A stretch of DNA of 34,835 nt from CAIUVD01 sp044338255 (lineage in GTDB: Bacteria; Planctomycetota; UBA11346). The translations under genes and the position numbers were made by a program. The first letter of the stretch is position 1; every line of letters begins with the position of its first letter. Below the pieces are notes generated by a model that was not told the origin of the DNA, made no database searches, and worked only from the letters and a program-made list of their open reading frames with translations. Below are positions 8,877 to 15,947 of the stretch, one piece after another. The stretch spans positions 1-34,835 of the forward strand of contig JBIILZ010000033.1 of NCBI GenBank assembly GCA_044338255.1, given 5' to 3'.

Positions 8877-9893
8877 TTACGCGCGCATGGCGAGTTCGGT
8901 GGGATTGATCTGGAACTGCAGTGGCTTGCCAGCCAGCATGCGTTCGAAGTCATCGATCATCCAATCGGCCAGACGATGCACCTCGTCATTGGCGCTGCCG
9001 GCAATATGGCTACTGCGGTAGATATTGGGCATGGAGTTCAGGGGGCTGCCCGGCACCGGCGGTTCCGGATGGGTGACGTCAAGGAGAGCGGTGAGGTCGG
9101 TCCGACGGGTCAGAACCTCAATCATTCCCGCCTCATCCACCTGGGCGCCGCGCCCGGTGTTGATGAACGTGGCGCCTGGGCGCATGGAGGCGAAGTGGCG
9201 GGCGCCGATGATGCCCTTGTTGTCGAGCTTGTCCGGCAGCTGATTGCTCACCACGTAGCCCTGGGCGAAGGCCTCCTCGAGGGTCACCAGACGCTCGATG
9301 CCTAAGGCGCGCACCTCCTCGTCGGGCCGGCCAACCAAGTAGTCGGCGACCGCCACCACCCGCAGTCGCATCGGCGCTAGCAACCGAAGGAGGTGGCGGC
9401 TGACGGCACCGACCCCCACCAGGGCCACGGTTTCTCCATAGACTCCCCGGCCGATGGTGTCGCGCGCCGGATAGGAACCCTCACGGCAGCGCTGGGTGTT
9501 GGCGAAGTAGCCCTTGCAGGAAAGCAGGATCTGGCCCAGGCAGAACTCTGCCACCGGGATGGCGTTAGCCTCGACCGCAGAACACACGGTGATTCCCCGA
9601 TCTATGAATGGATCCGCAAATCCTCCAGCCGCCCCGGCGGCATAGAAGACCGCCTTGAGCTTGGGCATCTGCGCTATCTGGTCAGCGGTCAGCGCTATCA
9701 TTCCCCAGGTCGAGAAAAGGGCTTCTACCTCTGCCAGCTTGGGCAACTCCTGGGACAGATTCGCTGAGGTGATGACCACCGGATGCACGTCGGCTATTTG
9801 CCTGAGCCGTGCAAGACGTTGTTCACCGTAGACATGTGCGATGGGCTCCTCGGGCAGCCAAGACGGGTTGGCGATGAGCGCGACCTTGGGCAT
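8877..9893 (-). CDS. D-isomer-specific 2-hydroxyacid dehydrogenase
   Basis: NAD(P)-dependent oxidoreductase that interconverts a 2-hydroxy acid and a 2-keto acid. ATG 9893 is chosen over an upstream ATG at 9959 because GGAG lies five bases before it and the protein then starts with the Rossmann-like strand MPKVALIANP, giving 338 residues. The cofactor loop is GVGAVS, where Ser replaces the third Gly of GXGXXG. The catalytic Arg sits in INTGRGAQVDE, the Glu in DVTHPEPPVPGSPL and the His in SSHIAGS. It heads a cassette with an isomerase-like barrel 11 bp downstream and then a hydrolase, suggesting oxidation or reduction of a sugar-derived acid. Substrate unassigned. Confidence 0.85.
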   Translation of the reverse strand: MPKVALIANPSWLPEEPIAHVYGEQRLARLRQIADVHPVVITSANLSQELPKLAEVEALFSTWGMIALTADQIAQMPKLKAVFYAAGAAGGFADPFIDRGITVCSAVEANAIPVAEFCLGQILLSCKGYFANTQRCREGSYPARDTIGRGVYGETVALVGVGAVSRHLLRLLAPMRLRVVAVADYLVGRPDEEVRALGIERLVTLEEAFAQGYVVSNQLPDKLDNKGIIGARHFASMRPGATFINTGRGAQVDEAGMIEVLTRRTDLTALLDVTHPEPPVPGSPLNSMPNIYRSSHIAGSANDEVHRLADWMIDDFERMLAGKPLQFQINPTELAMRA

Positions 9894-10368
9894 GGAATCT
9901 CCGTTCATTTCATGGTCGAAATGCCATTTAATCAGCATGATCAACATCAAATTGATCAAGGAATGGATTTTATGACTTCCCTATCAAAGAGGTCTTGATG
10001 CAGGCTGGTTGGCTGGCTTGTGCATAGAATTTCTACAGTCCTGGCCGAGCTGGACATGTCGGACGACTGCCCCTTTGTATCTATTTCTGCCCTGACGCGG
10101 TTGTGGTGTCAGGGCACTCAAGCCACCACCCACCTAAGCTCATTTTAACAATTCAGAATCCCCCGACCTACAAATTTTTCCACGTCTTCACCGCGAAAAA
10201 ACTCACGCTTGTTTAGGCTAAGCGGATCCCGGACTCGGGCGGTTGAAGACAGAGCCGAACAAAGAAAAAGCATTACCGCATAGGTCGTCCTGATCCTTGG
10301 CCGGTGCCCGCAGCCCTGCACCGGCGCCTGCAAGAGTGCCGGATCTTCGCGCCAACGAATCGCGCAAA
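9894..10368. other. 475-bp intergenic stretch without a convincing gene
   Basis: It separates the sigma-factor stop from the dehydrogenase start, both on the minus strand. It holds the TGATCAA repeats and an 8-bp inverted repeat GCCCTGAC / GTCAGGGC (10089-10096 and 10108-10115) with an 11-base loop and no T-run. A 62-codon minus-strand frame at 10145-10333 has a hydrophobic patch (AVMLFLCSAL) but nothing recognisable, so I do not call it a gene. Confidence 0.4.
9938..9959. promoter_or_regulatory. direct repeats of TGATCAA before the dehydrogenase
   Basis: TGATCAA occurs at 9938-9944 and 9953-9959, a 15-bp period, about 45 bp before the dehydrogenase start on the minus strand. Each includes the palindrome TGATCA. 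It could be a regulator site; the spacing is shorter than usual for paired AraC half-sites. Weak call. Confidence 0.25.
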
Positions 10369-12312
10369 TCAGAACTTCGGGTTAGGATCTATGCCCTTTG
10401 CGCCTTCCCCTCCATCTTCCTTGATTGATGGGCGCTGGCCAATCCACAACTCCAACCGGATGGTGTTGCCGGGGATATCGGCAACCAGACCCCGCAATCC
10501 GCCCTTTTGCACTAGCATGAAGGGCTTGCCCGTCAGCGGGTTGGGTTGGGCGGTTAAGCCTACTTCACCCTGATCGAGGAAGGCAAGGGCGGCGGCGAGT
10601 TGCTGACGCTGCAGCGCATGTTTCACGCTTACAGCGGCGAATTTACTCAACTCTGGCCAAAACACGCCAAACCACGGGGTCGGAGCTTGATCCCCGCTGC
10701 TGAAGGTCGGCTTGAGTGGTACGATGCGGTCAGCCAGGGGACGGCGAAAGTGCTCGGCCAGACGGGCAATTTCCAGTGGATATTGGCGCAAAGTCACGTC
10801 GATCGAGGTGTCGCTCAACCATTCCTGGTTGAACTTCTCAAATTTACTTATTTCGAAGGCCATCTCTTGGATATACGCTAGGCGTTTGCCCACCGGCATG
10901 GCCCTCAGCTTGGTGAGCAGACCCATAGACCACGCGCCATCATGTTCCAGGGCGGTAGCCACTTCACCAGACGGCGGCAGGTGTTGCAGGGCTGCCGCTA
11001 GGCGCAGTCGTTCACTGGCGGTCAAAACCGGGGCAAGCTGTCCCGTCCGGATGATGCACCTGCTCTCTACCGCGGCGAAGGTGATATGTTCGATCAAGCT
11101 GGAGGCTTCACCACCAGCCAGGCGACTGGCACGCAGGCAGAGCAGGAGGTCATCCACGACCGCGGATGGATCCAATGACGCCTGGGATTGACTGCGCAGC
11201 AGGCCGAGGTCTATAAGCTTTGAAAAATGGTTGAGATATGGCAATAGCCCCCCTGGCCCCTCTTGCCCTCCATCGAAACCCCAGCTGCAATAGGAGCTTC
11301 GGGCTCCCAGGGCGAGGAGGTCGAGGGATTTACGCAACCGTGACAGATCCTCCGTGGTGCAAGTCACCACCTTGCCTTCTTTCGCCGCCCGCACCTTCTC
11401 CCAGATCGGATCTTCGTCCGCGGGCATGAACTCGAAGGCCCGCCACCAGTCCAGGGCCGCGTTGGCGGCGTGATCGTGCACGGGCGCTGGGCTAAGCGAT
11501 GCCGGTACGACGGCCTTTGGCGGGGGCGAGGCTTCGCCTCCGAGGATGAAGGTCGTGGTGACCAGCGTGCCGACAAGGACGCAGGCGCAGGCGGCCAGAG
11601 TAGCAGATTTGATGAACATGGCGGTTTGAATTCCGTTGGCGAGGGTTGCGGATGGACCGGCGGGAGACAGGGCCGCCTGGCTGCAGGAGAGACTAAAAGT
11701 CGCATCAATGGCGGTTGCCTCGCTGGCGAGGCCGCTGGCAAGGACCGCGGAGCCCAGCACCACCCCGCGCTTGGCAAAGGCCGCGCGTAAGTGCTCTAGA
11801 CCCTCGTGAACGCGGGTCTTCACCGCATCGACCGAGCAACCGAGTTCCGCCGCCACCACCGCCTGGGGCTTACCCTCCAGATAAAAGCGGGCTACCGCCT
11901 CACGCCGGGCTGGACTCAGCCGCGAGAGGGCCTCATCAAGCAGGGGACGAGCATCGCTCCAATCAGTCGGATGAGAGGCCTGGTTGCGTTCGAACTCCAT
12001 GGCGGCTTCCTGTTCGTGTCGTTGCCGTCGTCGAGCTGCCCGTTGCTGGTGACCCACAACCCGTCTCGCCACGCCCAACAGCCAGCCGGCCAACCGCTCG
12101 GGATCGGCCACCGACTGGGGCTTGCGAGCCAGCATGATGAACACCGCCTGACCGGCCTCTTCAGTATCGGGGGAACACAATCGCCGACACGCGGCGAGCA
12201 CCAGGCCCGCATGGCGCTGGCACAGGATGCAGAAGGCCTCCTGGTCGCGAGACTGCCTCCAGGCATCCAGCAGGGCGCGGTCGCTAGTGGCGGTGTCCAT
12301 GGAGTTGGTCAT
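10369..12312 (-). CDS. ECF sigma factor fused to a membrane segment and long C-terminal domain
   Basis: A sigma-70-family ECF factor in the first ~185 residues followed by a large extension, 647 residues in all from ATG 12312. Region 2 includes AFCILCQRHAGLVLAACRRL, then EEAGQAVFIMLARKP and RLAGWLLGVARRVV; region 4 includes LSPARREAVARFYLEGKPQAVVAAELGCSVDAVKTRV, a clear sigma4 helix-turn-helix. A single hydrophobic segment at about 236-258 (LAACACVLVGTLVTTTFIL) predicts a membrane anchor, and the remaining ~390 residues would lie outside the cytoplasm. This architecture is known from PVC bacteria; the extension may sense or tether. The start was chosen at MTNSMD, with GGCGGA eight bases upstream; the open frame runs further to 12417 with unlikely sequence. 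No separate anti-sigma gene is adjacent. Confidence 0.82.
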   Translation of the reverse strand: MTNSMDTATSDRALLDAWRQSRDQEAFCILCQRHAGLVLAACRRLCSPDTEEAGQAVFIMLARKPQSVADPERLAGWLLGVARRVVGHQQRAARRRQRHEQEAAMEFERNQASHPTDWSDARPLLDEALSRLSPARREAVARFYLEGKPQAVVAAELGCSVDAVKTRVHEGLEHLRAAFAKRGVVLGSAVLASGLASEATAIDATFSLSCSQAALSPAGPSATLANGIQTAMFIKSATLAACACVLVGTLVTTTFILGGEASPPPKAVVPASLSPAPVHDHAANAALDWWRAFEFMPADEDPIWEKVRAAKEGKVVTCTTEDLSRLRKSLDLLALGARSSYCSWGFDGGQEGPGGLLPYLNHFSKLIDLGLLRSQSQASLDPSAVVDDLLLCLRASRLAGGEASSLIEHITFAAVESRCIIRTGQLAPVLTASERLRLAAALQHLPPSGEVATALEHDGAWSMGLLTKLRAMPVGKRLAYIQEMAFEISKFEKFNQEWLSDTSIDVTLRQYPLEIARLAEHFRRPLADRIVPLKPTFSSGDQAPTPWFGVFWPELSKFAAVSVKHALQRQQLAAALAFLDQGEVGLTAQPNPLTGKPFMLVQKGGLRGLVADIPGNTIRLELWIGQRPSIKEDGGEGAKGIDPNPKF

Positions 12313-12734
12313 CTGATGTATCCGCCCGGCCGATGACGAAGGTGAGGTGCGACTTGGCATAACCAAACAATGCCAGCGACCATCCCGGAAGGGTAGATCC
12401 AAAACCGCAAGGACCAACAGCGTGTGGTCATCGGCTTGCCCAGAGCGGGCCTCCGATGCCAGCAGATGCCGACAAATGGCGGCTGGAACCTTCCGTCGGC
12501 CGGACCGACACCACCAGGTGCCACTGAACGCCCGCTCCCAAATCTTGCTGGCGACGGACAGTCAATTCTTGCACCCGAGAGCAATGTCTCCTTCGGATTT
12601 CACGAGCATTGGCCTACCAAGTTGGCCCTAACTCTCATTGCCTTAGCTTACTGGCTCCTGACGTGCAACGTATCACATTGTCTCGTTGCCGACCGCTGCG
12701 TTGCCATTTTTCCGCTGTGAGTCCCCAGAATCCC
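12313..12734. other. intergenic region upstream of the sigma-factor gene
   Basis: About 420 bp between the sigma-factor start and the mobile repeat. Several short frames cross it on both strands, but none shows family features. It must contain the sigma-factor promoter; I could not pick convincing boxes. Confidence 0.35.
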
Positions 12735-12903
12735 CTAGGAGCCTGTCGGAGATAGGCCGACGAGGATGGCGAAGTGTATCGCTGGGCAGATCCAAGGCGG
12801 CAAAGCGGGCGGATAGCGGGAGCTATCTGACCGTTTTGCCAACGCCGGAGCTGCCGGACGAGACCGAGTCAGCCGACCGAATCTATTCCCGACAGGCTCC
12901 TAG
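12735..12903. mobile_element. 169-bp MITE-like repeat, copy 1
   Basis: Non-coding element with perfect 15-bp terminal inverted repeats: CTAGGAGCCTGTCGG at 12735-12749 and CCGACAGGCTCCTAG at 12889-12903. An internal hairpin GATAGC / GCTATC occurs near the middle. A nearly identical sequence in the opposite orientation begins at 34701. The ends include CTAG, which may be a palindromic target duplication or part of the repeat. Small size, terminal repeats and lack of coding capacity fit a miniature inverted-repeat transposable element mobilised by an IS elsewhere. Confidence 0.8.
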
Positions 12904-12915
12904 TGAGAGCCGGTT

Positions 12916-12924
12916 TGGTATAAT
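12916..12924 (+). promoter_or_regulatory. extended -10 promoter element beside the mobile repeat
   Basis: TGG followed by TATAAT forms an extended -10 (TGn-TATAAT) thirteen bases beyond the element's right end. No good -35 is visible, which extended -10 promoters tolerate. It points toward the GH29 remnant and the ABC importer operon. Confidence 0.4.
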
Positions 12925-13053
12925 CCCACGCCAATTTCGAAAGGATTCACCAGGACTGAGCGGAGTTCTGGAGTGGCGCCTGATCAGCAGTAATCCACAT
13001 AGAATGGTGCTTTTGAATCATGGAAGAGTTCAGGGAACCTGGAAAGTTCGTTA

Positions 13054-13218
13054 ATGAAACTCTCCATAGAGACTGGCTCTCAACGTCTCCGCCTTGCGGC
13101 TTTGAAGCGCTTCGAAGCGCTTCAATTCGGGATGTTCATCCATTTCGGAATGTTCACTTTTGAGCAGGTTGGGCAAGGATCCGGCGAATATCTCTCTACT
13201 CGCGGTAAAATTGTTTGA
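13054..13218 (+). pseudogene. truncated GH29 alpha-L-fucosidase remnant
   Basis: A 54-codon frame from ATG 13054 to TGA 13218 encodes the N-terminus of a GH29 enzyme. It contains ETGSQRL, then FGMFIHFGMFTF, then GSGEYLST, which align without gaps over the first part to GSQRL, YGMFIHFGMSTF and SSGEVPST of the intact fucosidase at 148-1170. After the last match the frame diverges and stops, so the catalytic domain is gone. It is not the same gene copy, since the intervening residues differ. It lies 150 bp after the mobile repeat and 45 bp before the ABC operon. Confidence 0.75.
13102..13125. repeat. 24-bp perfect palindrome, LacI-operator-like
   Basis: Two abutting copies of the palindrome GAAGCGCTTC (13104-13113 and 13114-13123), flanked by TT and AA, make a perfect 24-bp palindrome. 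TTGAAGCGCTTC resembles LacI-family operators with a central CG. It lies inside the GH29 remnant, about 140 bp before the first gene of the ABC operon. It may be coincidental coding sequence. Confidence 0.35.
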
Positions 13219-13263
13219 ACCTCAAGCCCAAGTGACACTTCAAAAAAGGCCATTAAAAACAGT

Positions 13264-14199
13264 ATGACGGCATCAATCACGATACGCCCATGGGCGTCGG
13301 TTCAGGCCTTGGGAGCTGTGCTCTTCTTTATTTCCGGATGTGGCGGTGGATCGACGTTGGTTGACAAGGAACAGCTCATGAGGCAAGGGCTGGACGAATT
13401 AGCGCGCTACGAATTCGCTCCTGCGTACCTCCGATTTTCCCAGGTACGTACCAGCGCCCCGGCGGACGATCCGCTGCGGCGCGAAGCTACCCTTGCGCTC
13501 GCGGTGGTCTGCCACCATTGGCAGCCGGCAGACGCCGATCGCATCGCTGAGGCTGTGGTTTTTTACCGCGAACTGAGTGAGGCCGGGGTTGGCGACGAGG
13601 CAATCCAGGCCCAGCTCCAGCTCGGTCGCCTGGCCGAGCTCCAGGATTATTTCGGCGATCACGAGGATCTCCCGGCAGCGCGCGACTGTTATCAACGGGT
13701 TATGGAGCGCTGGCCAAATCGGCCAGAGGCCGGGGAGGCCTGTCTTCGTTTGGCCTCAGCCTGGGCGCAAAGCCTGAAGCGCGAGGACGTGCTCCGGGGC
13801 GTCGCGACGCTGGAAAACTGGCTGAATGCCCATCCCGATGAGCCCAAGGCATCTATCATGCTGCAATACCTCAGCGAACTGCACTGGACCTTTCTCGGTG
13901 ACGCACGCAAAGCGGTAGACTCGCTGCTCAAGGCGGATGCACGGGGCTTCGACGGTGAAAACCGCGAATGGATGTTCTGCTGGCGTCTCGCCCGCCTGGG
14001 CGAGGAGGAGCTGCATGACCGCGACTTGGCGGTGCGCTACTACCGCCGGATCGTCACCGACTATGCCAAATGCGGTGCCGCCTGGGAAGCCCAACAAGAG
14101 ATGAAGCGGCTGGGAGTGGAGCCACCGCCCATCCGCCTCTTCGATCCTGCATCCGCGGCAAAAGGCAGTACCAAATCGGGACTCGGAGCGATCCCATGA
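13264..14199 (+). CDS. TPR-type lipoprotein at the head of the ABC importer operon
   Basis: A 311-residue lipoprotein. The N-terminal hydrophobic segment ends in FISGC with Cys26 followed by GGGS, a lipobox for signal peptidase II. The rest is helical with repeat-like units (ELARYEFAPAYLRFSQV, AARDCYQRVMERWPNRPEAGEACLRLA, LAVRYYRRIVTDYAK), as in tetratricopeptide or outer-membrane assembly-type proteins. It is likely anchored in a membrane and mediates protein contacts. Its TGA overlaps the ATG of the binding-protein gene in ATGA, so the two are co-translated. A role in presenting substrate or organising the importer is plausible but inferred. No strong Shine-Dalgarno precedes ATG 13264. Confidence 0.75.
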   Translation: MTASITIRPWASVQALGAVLFFISGCGGGSTLVDKEQLMRQGLDELARYEFAPAYLRFSQVRTSAPADDPLRREATLALAVVCHHWQPADADRIAEAVVFYRELSEAGVGDEAIQAQLQLGRLAELQDYFGDHEDLPAARDCYQRVMERWPNRPEAGEACLRLASAWAQSLKREDVLRGVATLENWLNAHPDEPKASIMLQYLSELHWTFLGDARKAVDSLLKADARGFDGENREWMFCWRLARLGEEELHDRDLAVRYYRRIVTDYAKCGAAWEAQQEMKRLGVEPPPIRLFDPASAAKGSTKSGLGAIP

Positions 14200-15947
14200 G
14201 TGGTGACTATCTCCCACCAGCGCGCTGGCGAAGGCTGCTGAGCTGGAACGGCCTTGGCATCCTGGTGGTGACGGTGGCAGTCACCATCAGCCTGTGGCAG
14301 GTGGCGCAGGTGCGCAGATCCGACTATAGCGACCAGCGAGTAGTGGTGCGCATGCTCCACTGGCAGCTTGAAGCTGGCTACCGCGAAGCCCTGCAACTGG
14401 TGATCGACGACTACAACCACCTGATGGCCGATCGCTATCAACGTGGAGAGATCCCCAAACCGATAGAGGTCATGCAAGTCGCGGTGAGTGAAAAGATCTA
14501 TGGCCAGGTGGTCAACACCAACCTGCTGGCGCGCGAAGCGCCCGACCTCATATCGATGGGTGATTTCGCACTCAAATCCTGCGGAGCGCAGAAAGCACAG
14601 CATTTCCTCTGTCTTGATGAGCTGGTGCGCCAGCCCAACCCCTACAATGCCCCGAGCTACCTGGCCGGCGCCGCCATCGATCCCGCCATCGCCGCGGCGT
14701 TGCCCACCCTGCCCTGGCGGGACACCTTCATCGATGGCATGCGCGGCGCCTTCGATGACGACCTGCAGGGATTCTACGCCGTCCCCACCAACTTCTACAT
14801 CCCCGGCAGGCTGTCATACAATAAGGACCTGCTCAAGGCGGCCACCGGCAGTGAAGAACCACCCCAAACCTTCGGCCAGCTGCTCGACATCTGCGCCAAA
14901 GTGAAGGCCTACGGTGAGCGGCAAGGTCGACGCATGGTGCCCATCGCCGGCACCCGTGCCAACCTGGTCTACGTTGAGTATTATCTCCTGCCCTTCCTCG
15001 CATCGTACCGCCGGTCGATGGACCTGAATCGGGACGGCATGGTCAGTCCGATGGAAGGCTGGGCAGCCCTCGGTAGCGGGGCCTTCGACTTCCATGATAA
15101 GCCCTTCCGCGAACTCGCTGAGGCTTCGCAGGCCCTGGCCGCACAATTCCCTTCCGGTTTTCTCGCGCTTGAACGTGATACCGGGGTCTATCTCTACACC
15201 CAGGGAGAAGCCGCCTTCCATCTCAGCGGTTCTTGGGATGCCGGAACCCTATACCACCTCACGGAGGGTAAGTTCCGCATGGGCATTGTGCCCTTCCCCC
15301 TCCCCGGCCCAGGTGAGCGCTGGGGCGACCCGCCGAAGATCGCCGCCAGCGAGGCCGGCTGGGTGGGCGGCAACATCTTCGGAGTGTACAAGTACGGGCA
15401 CACCGCCGAAGCGGTTGATTTTCTGCGCTACCTGACCAGTTGGGTACAGAATCAGCGCTGCAATCGCGCCTGTGACTGGGGACCGAATGTCATCGGCACC
15501 AGCCTCGAAGAGCGCATGCAGGCCTTCGCCCCCCGCCTGGACGGGCTTCAGCAACTGTCCTTCTGGGCGCCCATCGGTCCCATCGCCCAGCAAGTGGGAT
15601 CAATCTATCGCGGCCAGATGCAGGCCCTGCTCGGAGGCGAGGCCACCATCGATCAGGTGATCGATAAAGTCATGGCCGCCTACCACGACGACGCCATCGG
15701 TGAACCGCGGATCTGGGCCAAGGCCTATGAGGACCAGAAGACCTATATGCGCACCATCGAACGCACCCTGAGCGTCCAGGCCCTGGTGGCACGTCTGTCC
15801 GGTGCCGATCGTCAGGAAGCTGAACGTCGCTACCGTACGCTGCTCTCTAACCAGGTGATGACCACCAATGCGGAAAATCTTCGCCTGAATTGGCACCAGA
15901 CCATCGGGACCACCACCGGCAAATCTTTTCCGGAGCCGATGCGATGA
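14196..15947 (+). CDS. membrane-anchored sugar ABC transporter substrate-binding protein
   Basis: A 583-residue extracellular solute-binding protein of the sugar (family 1) type. ATG 14196 has GGAG seven bases upstream and overlaps the previous stop. One hydrophobic segment at about 18-38 (LGILVVTVAVTISLW) without a lipobox suggests an uncleaved anchor. The binding domain begins at VVVRMLHWQLE and includes PDLISMGDFAL, FYAVPTNFYIPGRLSYNKDLL and GEAAFHLSGSWDAGTLY, typical hinge and ligand segments. At residues 276-287 the sequence DLNRDGMVSPME has the spacing of an EF-hand calcium loop, unusual for this family. It is longer than the usual 400-450 residues. It should deliver a sugar or oligosaccharide to the two permeases downstream. 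Confidence 0.88.
   Translation: MSGDYLPPARWRRLLSWNGLGILVVTVAVTISLWQVAQVRRSDYSDQRVVVRMLHWQLEAGYREALQLVIDDYNHLMADRYQRGEIPKPIEVMQVAVSEKIYGQVVNTNLLAREAPDLISMGDFALKSCGAQKAQHFLCLDELVRQPNPYNAPSYLAGAAIDPAIAAALPTLPWRDTFIDGMRGAFDDDLQGFYAVPTNFYIPGRLSYNKDLLKAATGSEEPPQTFGQLLDICAKVKAYGERQGRRMVPIAGTRANLVYVEYYLLPFLASYRRSMDLNRDGMVSPMEGWAALGSGAFDFHDKPFRELAEASQALAAQFPSGFLALERDTGVYLYTQGEAAFHLSGSWDAGTLYHLTEGKFRMGIVPFPLPGPGERWGDPPKIAASEAGWVGGNIFGVYKYGHTAEAVDFLRYLTSWVQNQRCNRACDWGPNVIGTSLEERMQAFAPRLDGLQQLSFWAPIGPIAQQVGSIYRGQMQALLGGEATIDQVIDKVMAAYHDDAIGEPRIWAKAYEDQKTYMRTIERTLSVQALVARLSGADRQEAERRYRTLLSNQVMTTNAENLRLNWHQTIGTTTGKSFPEPMR

Noticed and set aside
10145..10333. 62-codon minus-strand frame with a hydrophobic segment
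   Set aside because: No ribosome binding site or family resemblance; the hydrophobic stretch is short and the frame may be chance.
12313..12417. N-terminal extension of the sigma factor
   Set aside because: Sigma region homology begins just after MTNSMD; the extra 35 residues have no sigma-factor features.
12735..12903. Complete insertion sequence
   Set aside because: The element is only 169 bp and has no transposase frame, so a non-autonomous repeat is the better description. I could not assign the parent IS family; CTAG at the ends is palindromic and cannot be proved to be a target duplication.
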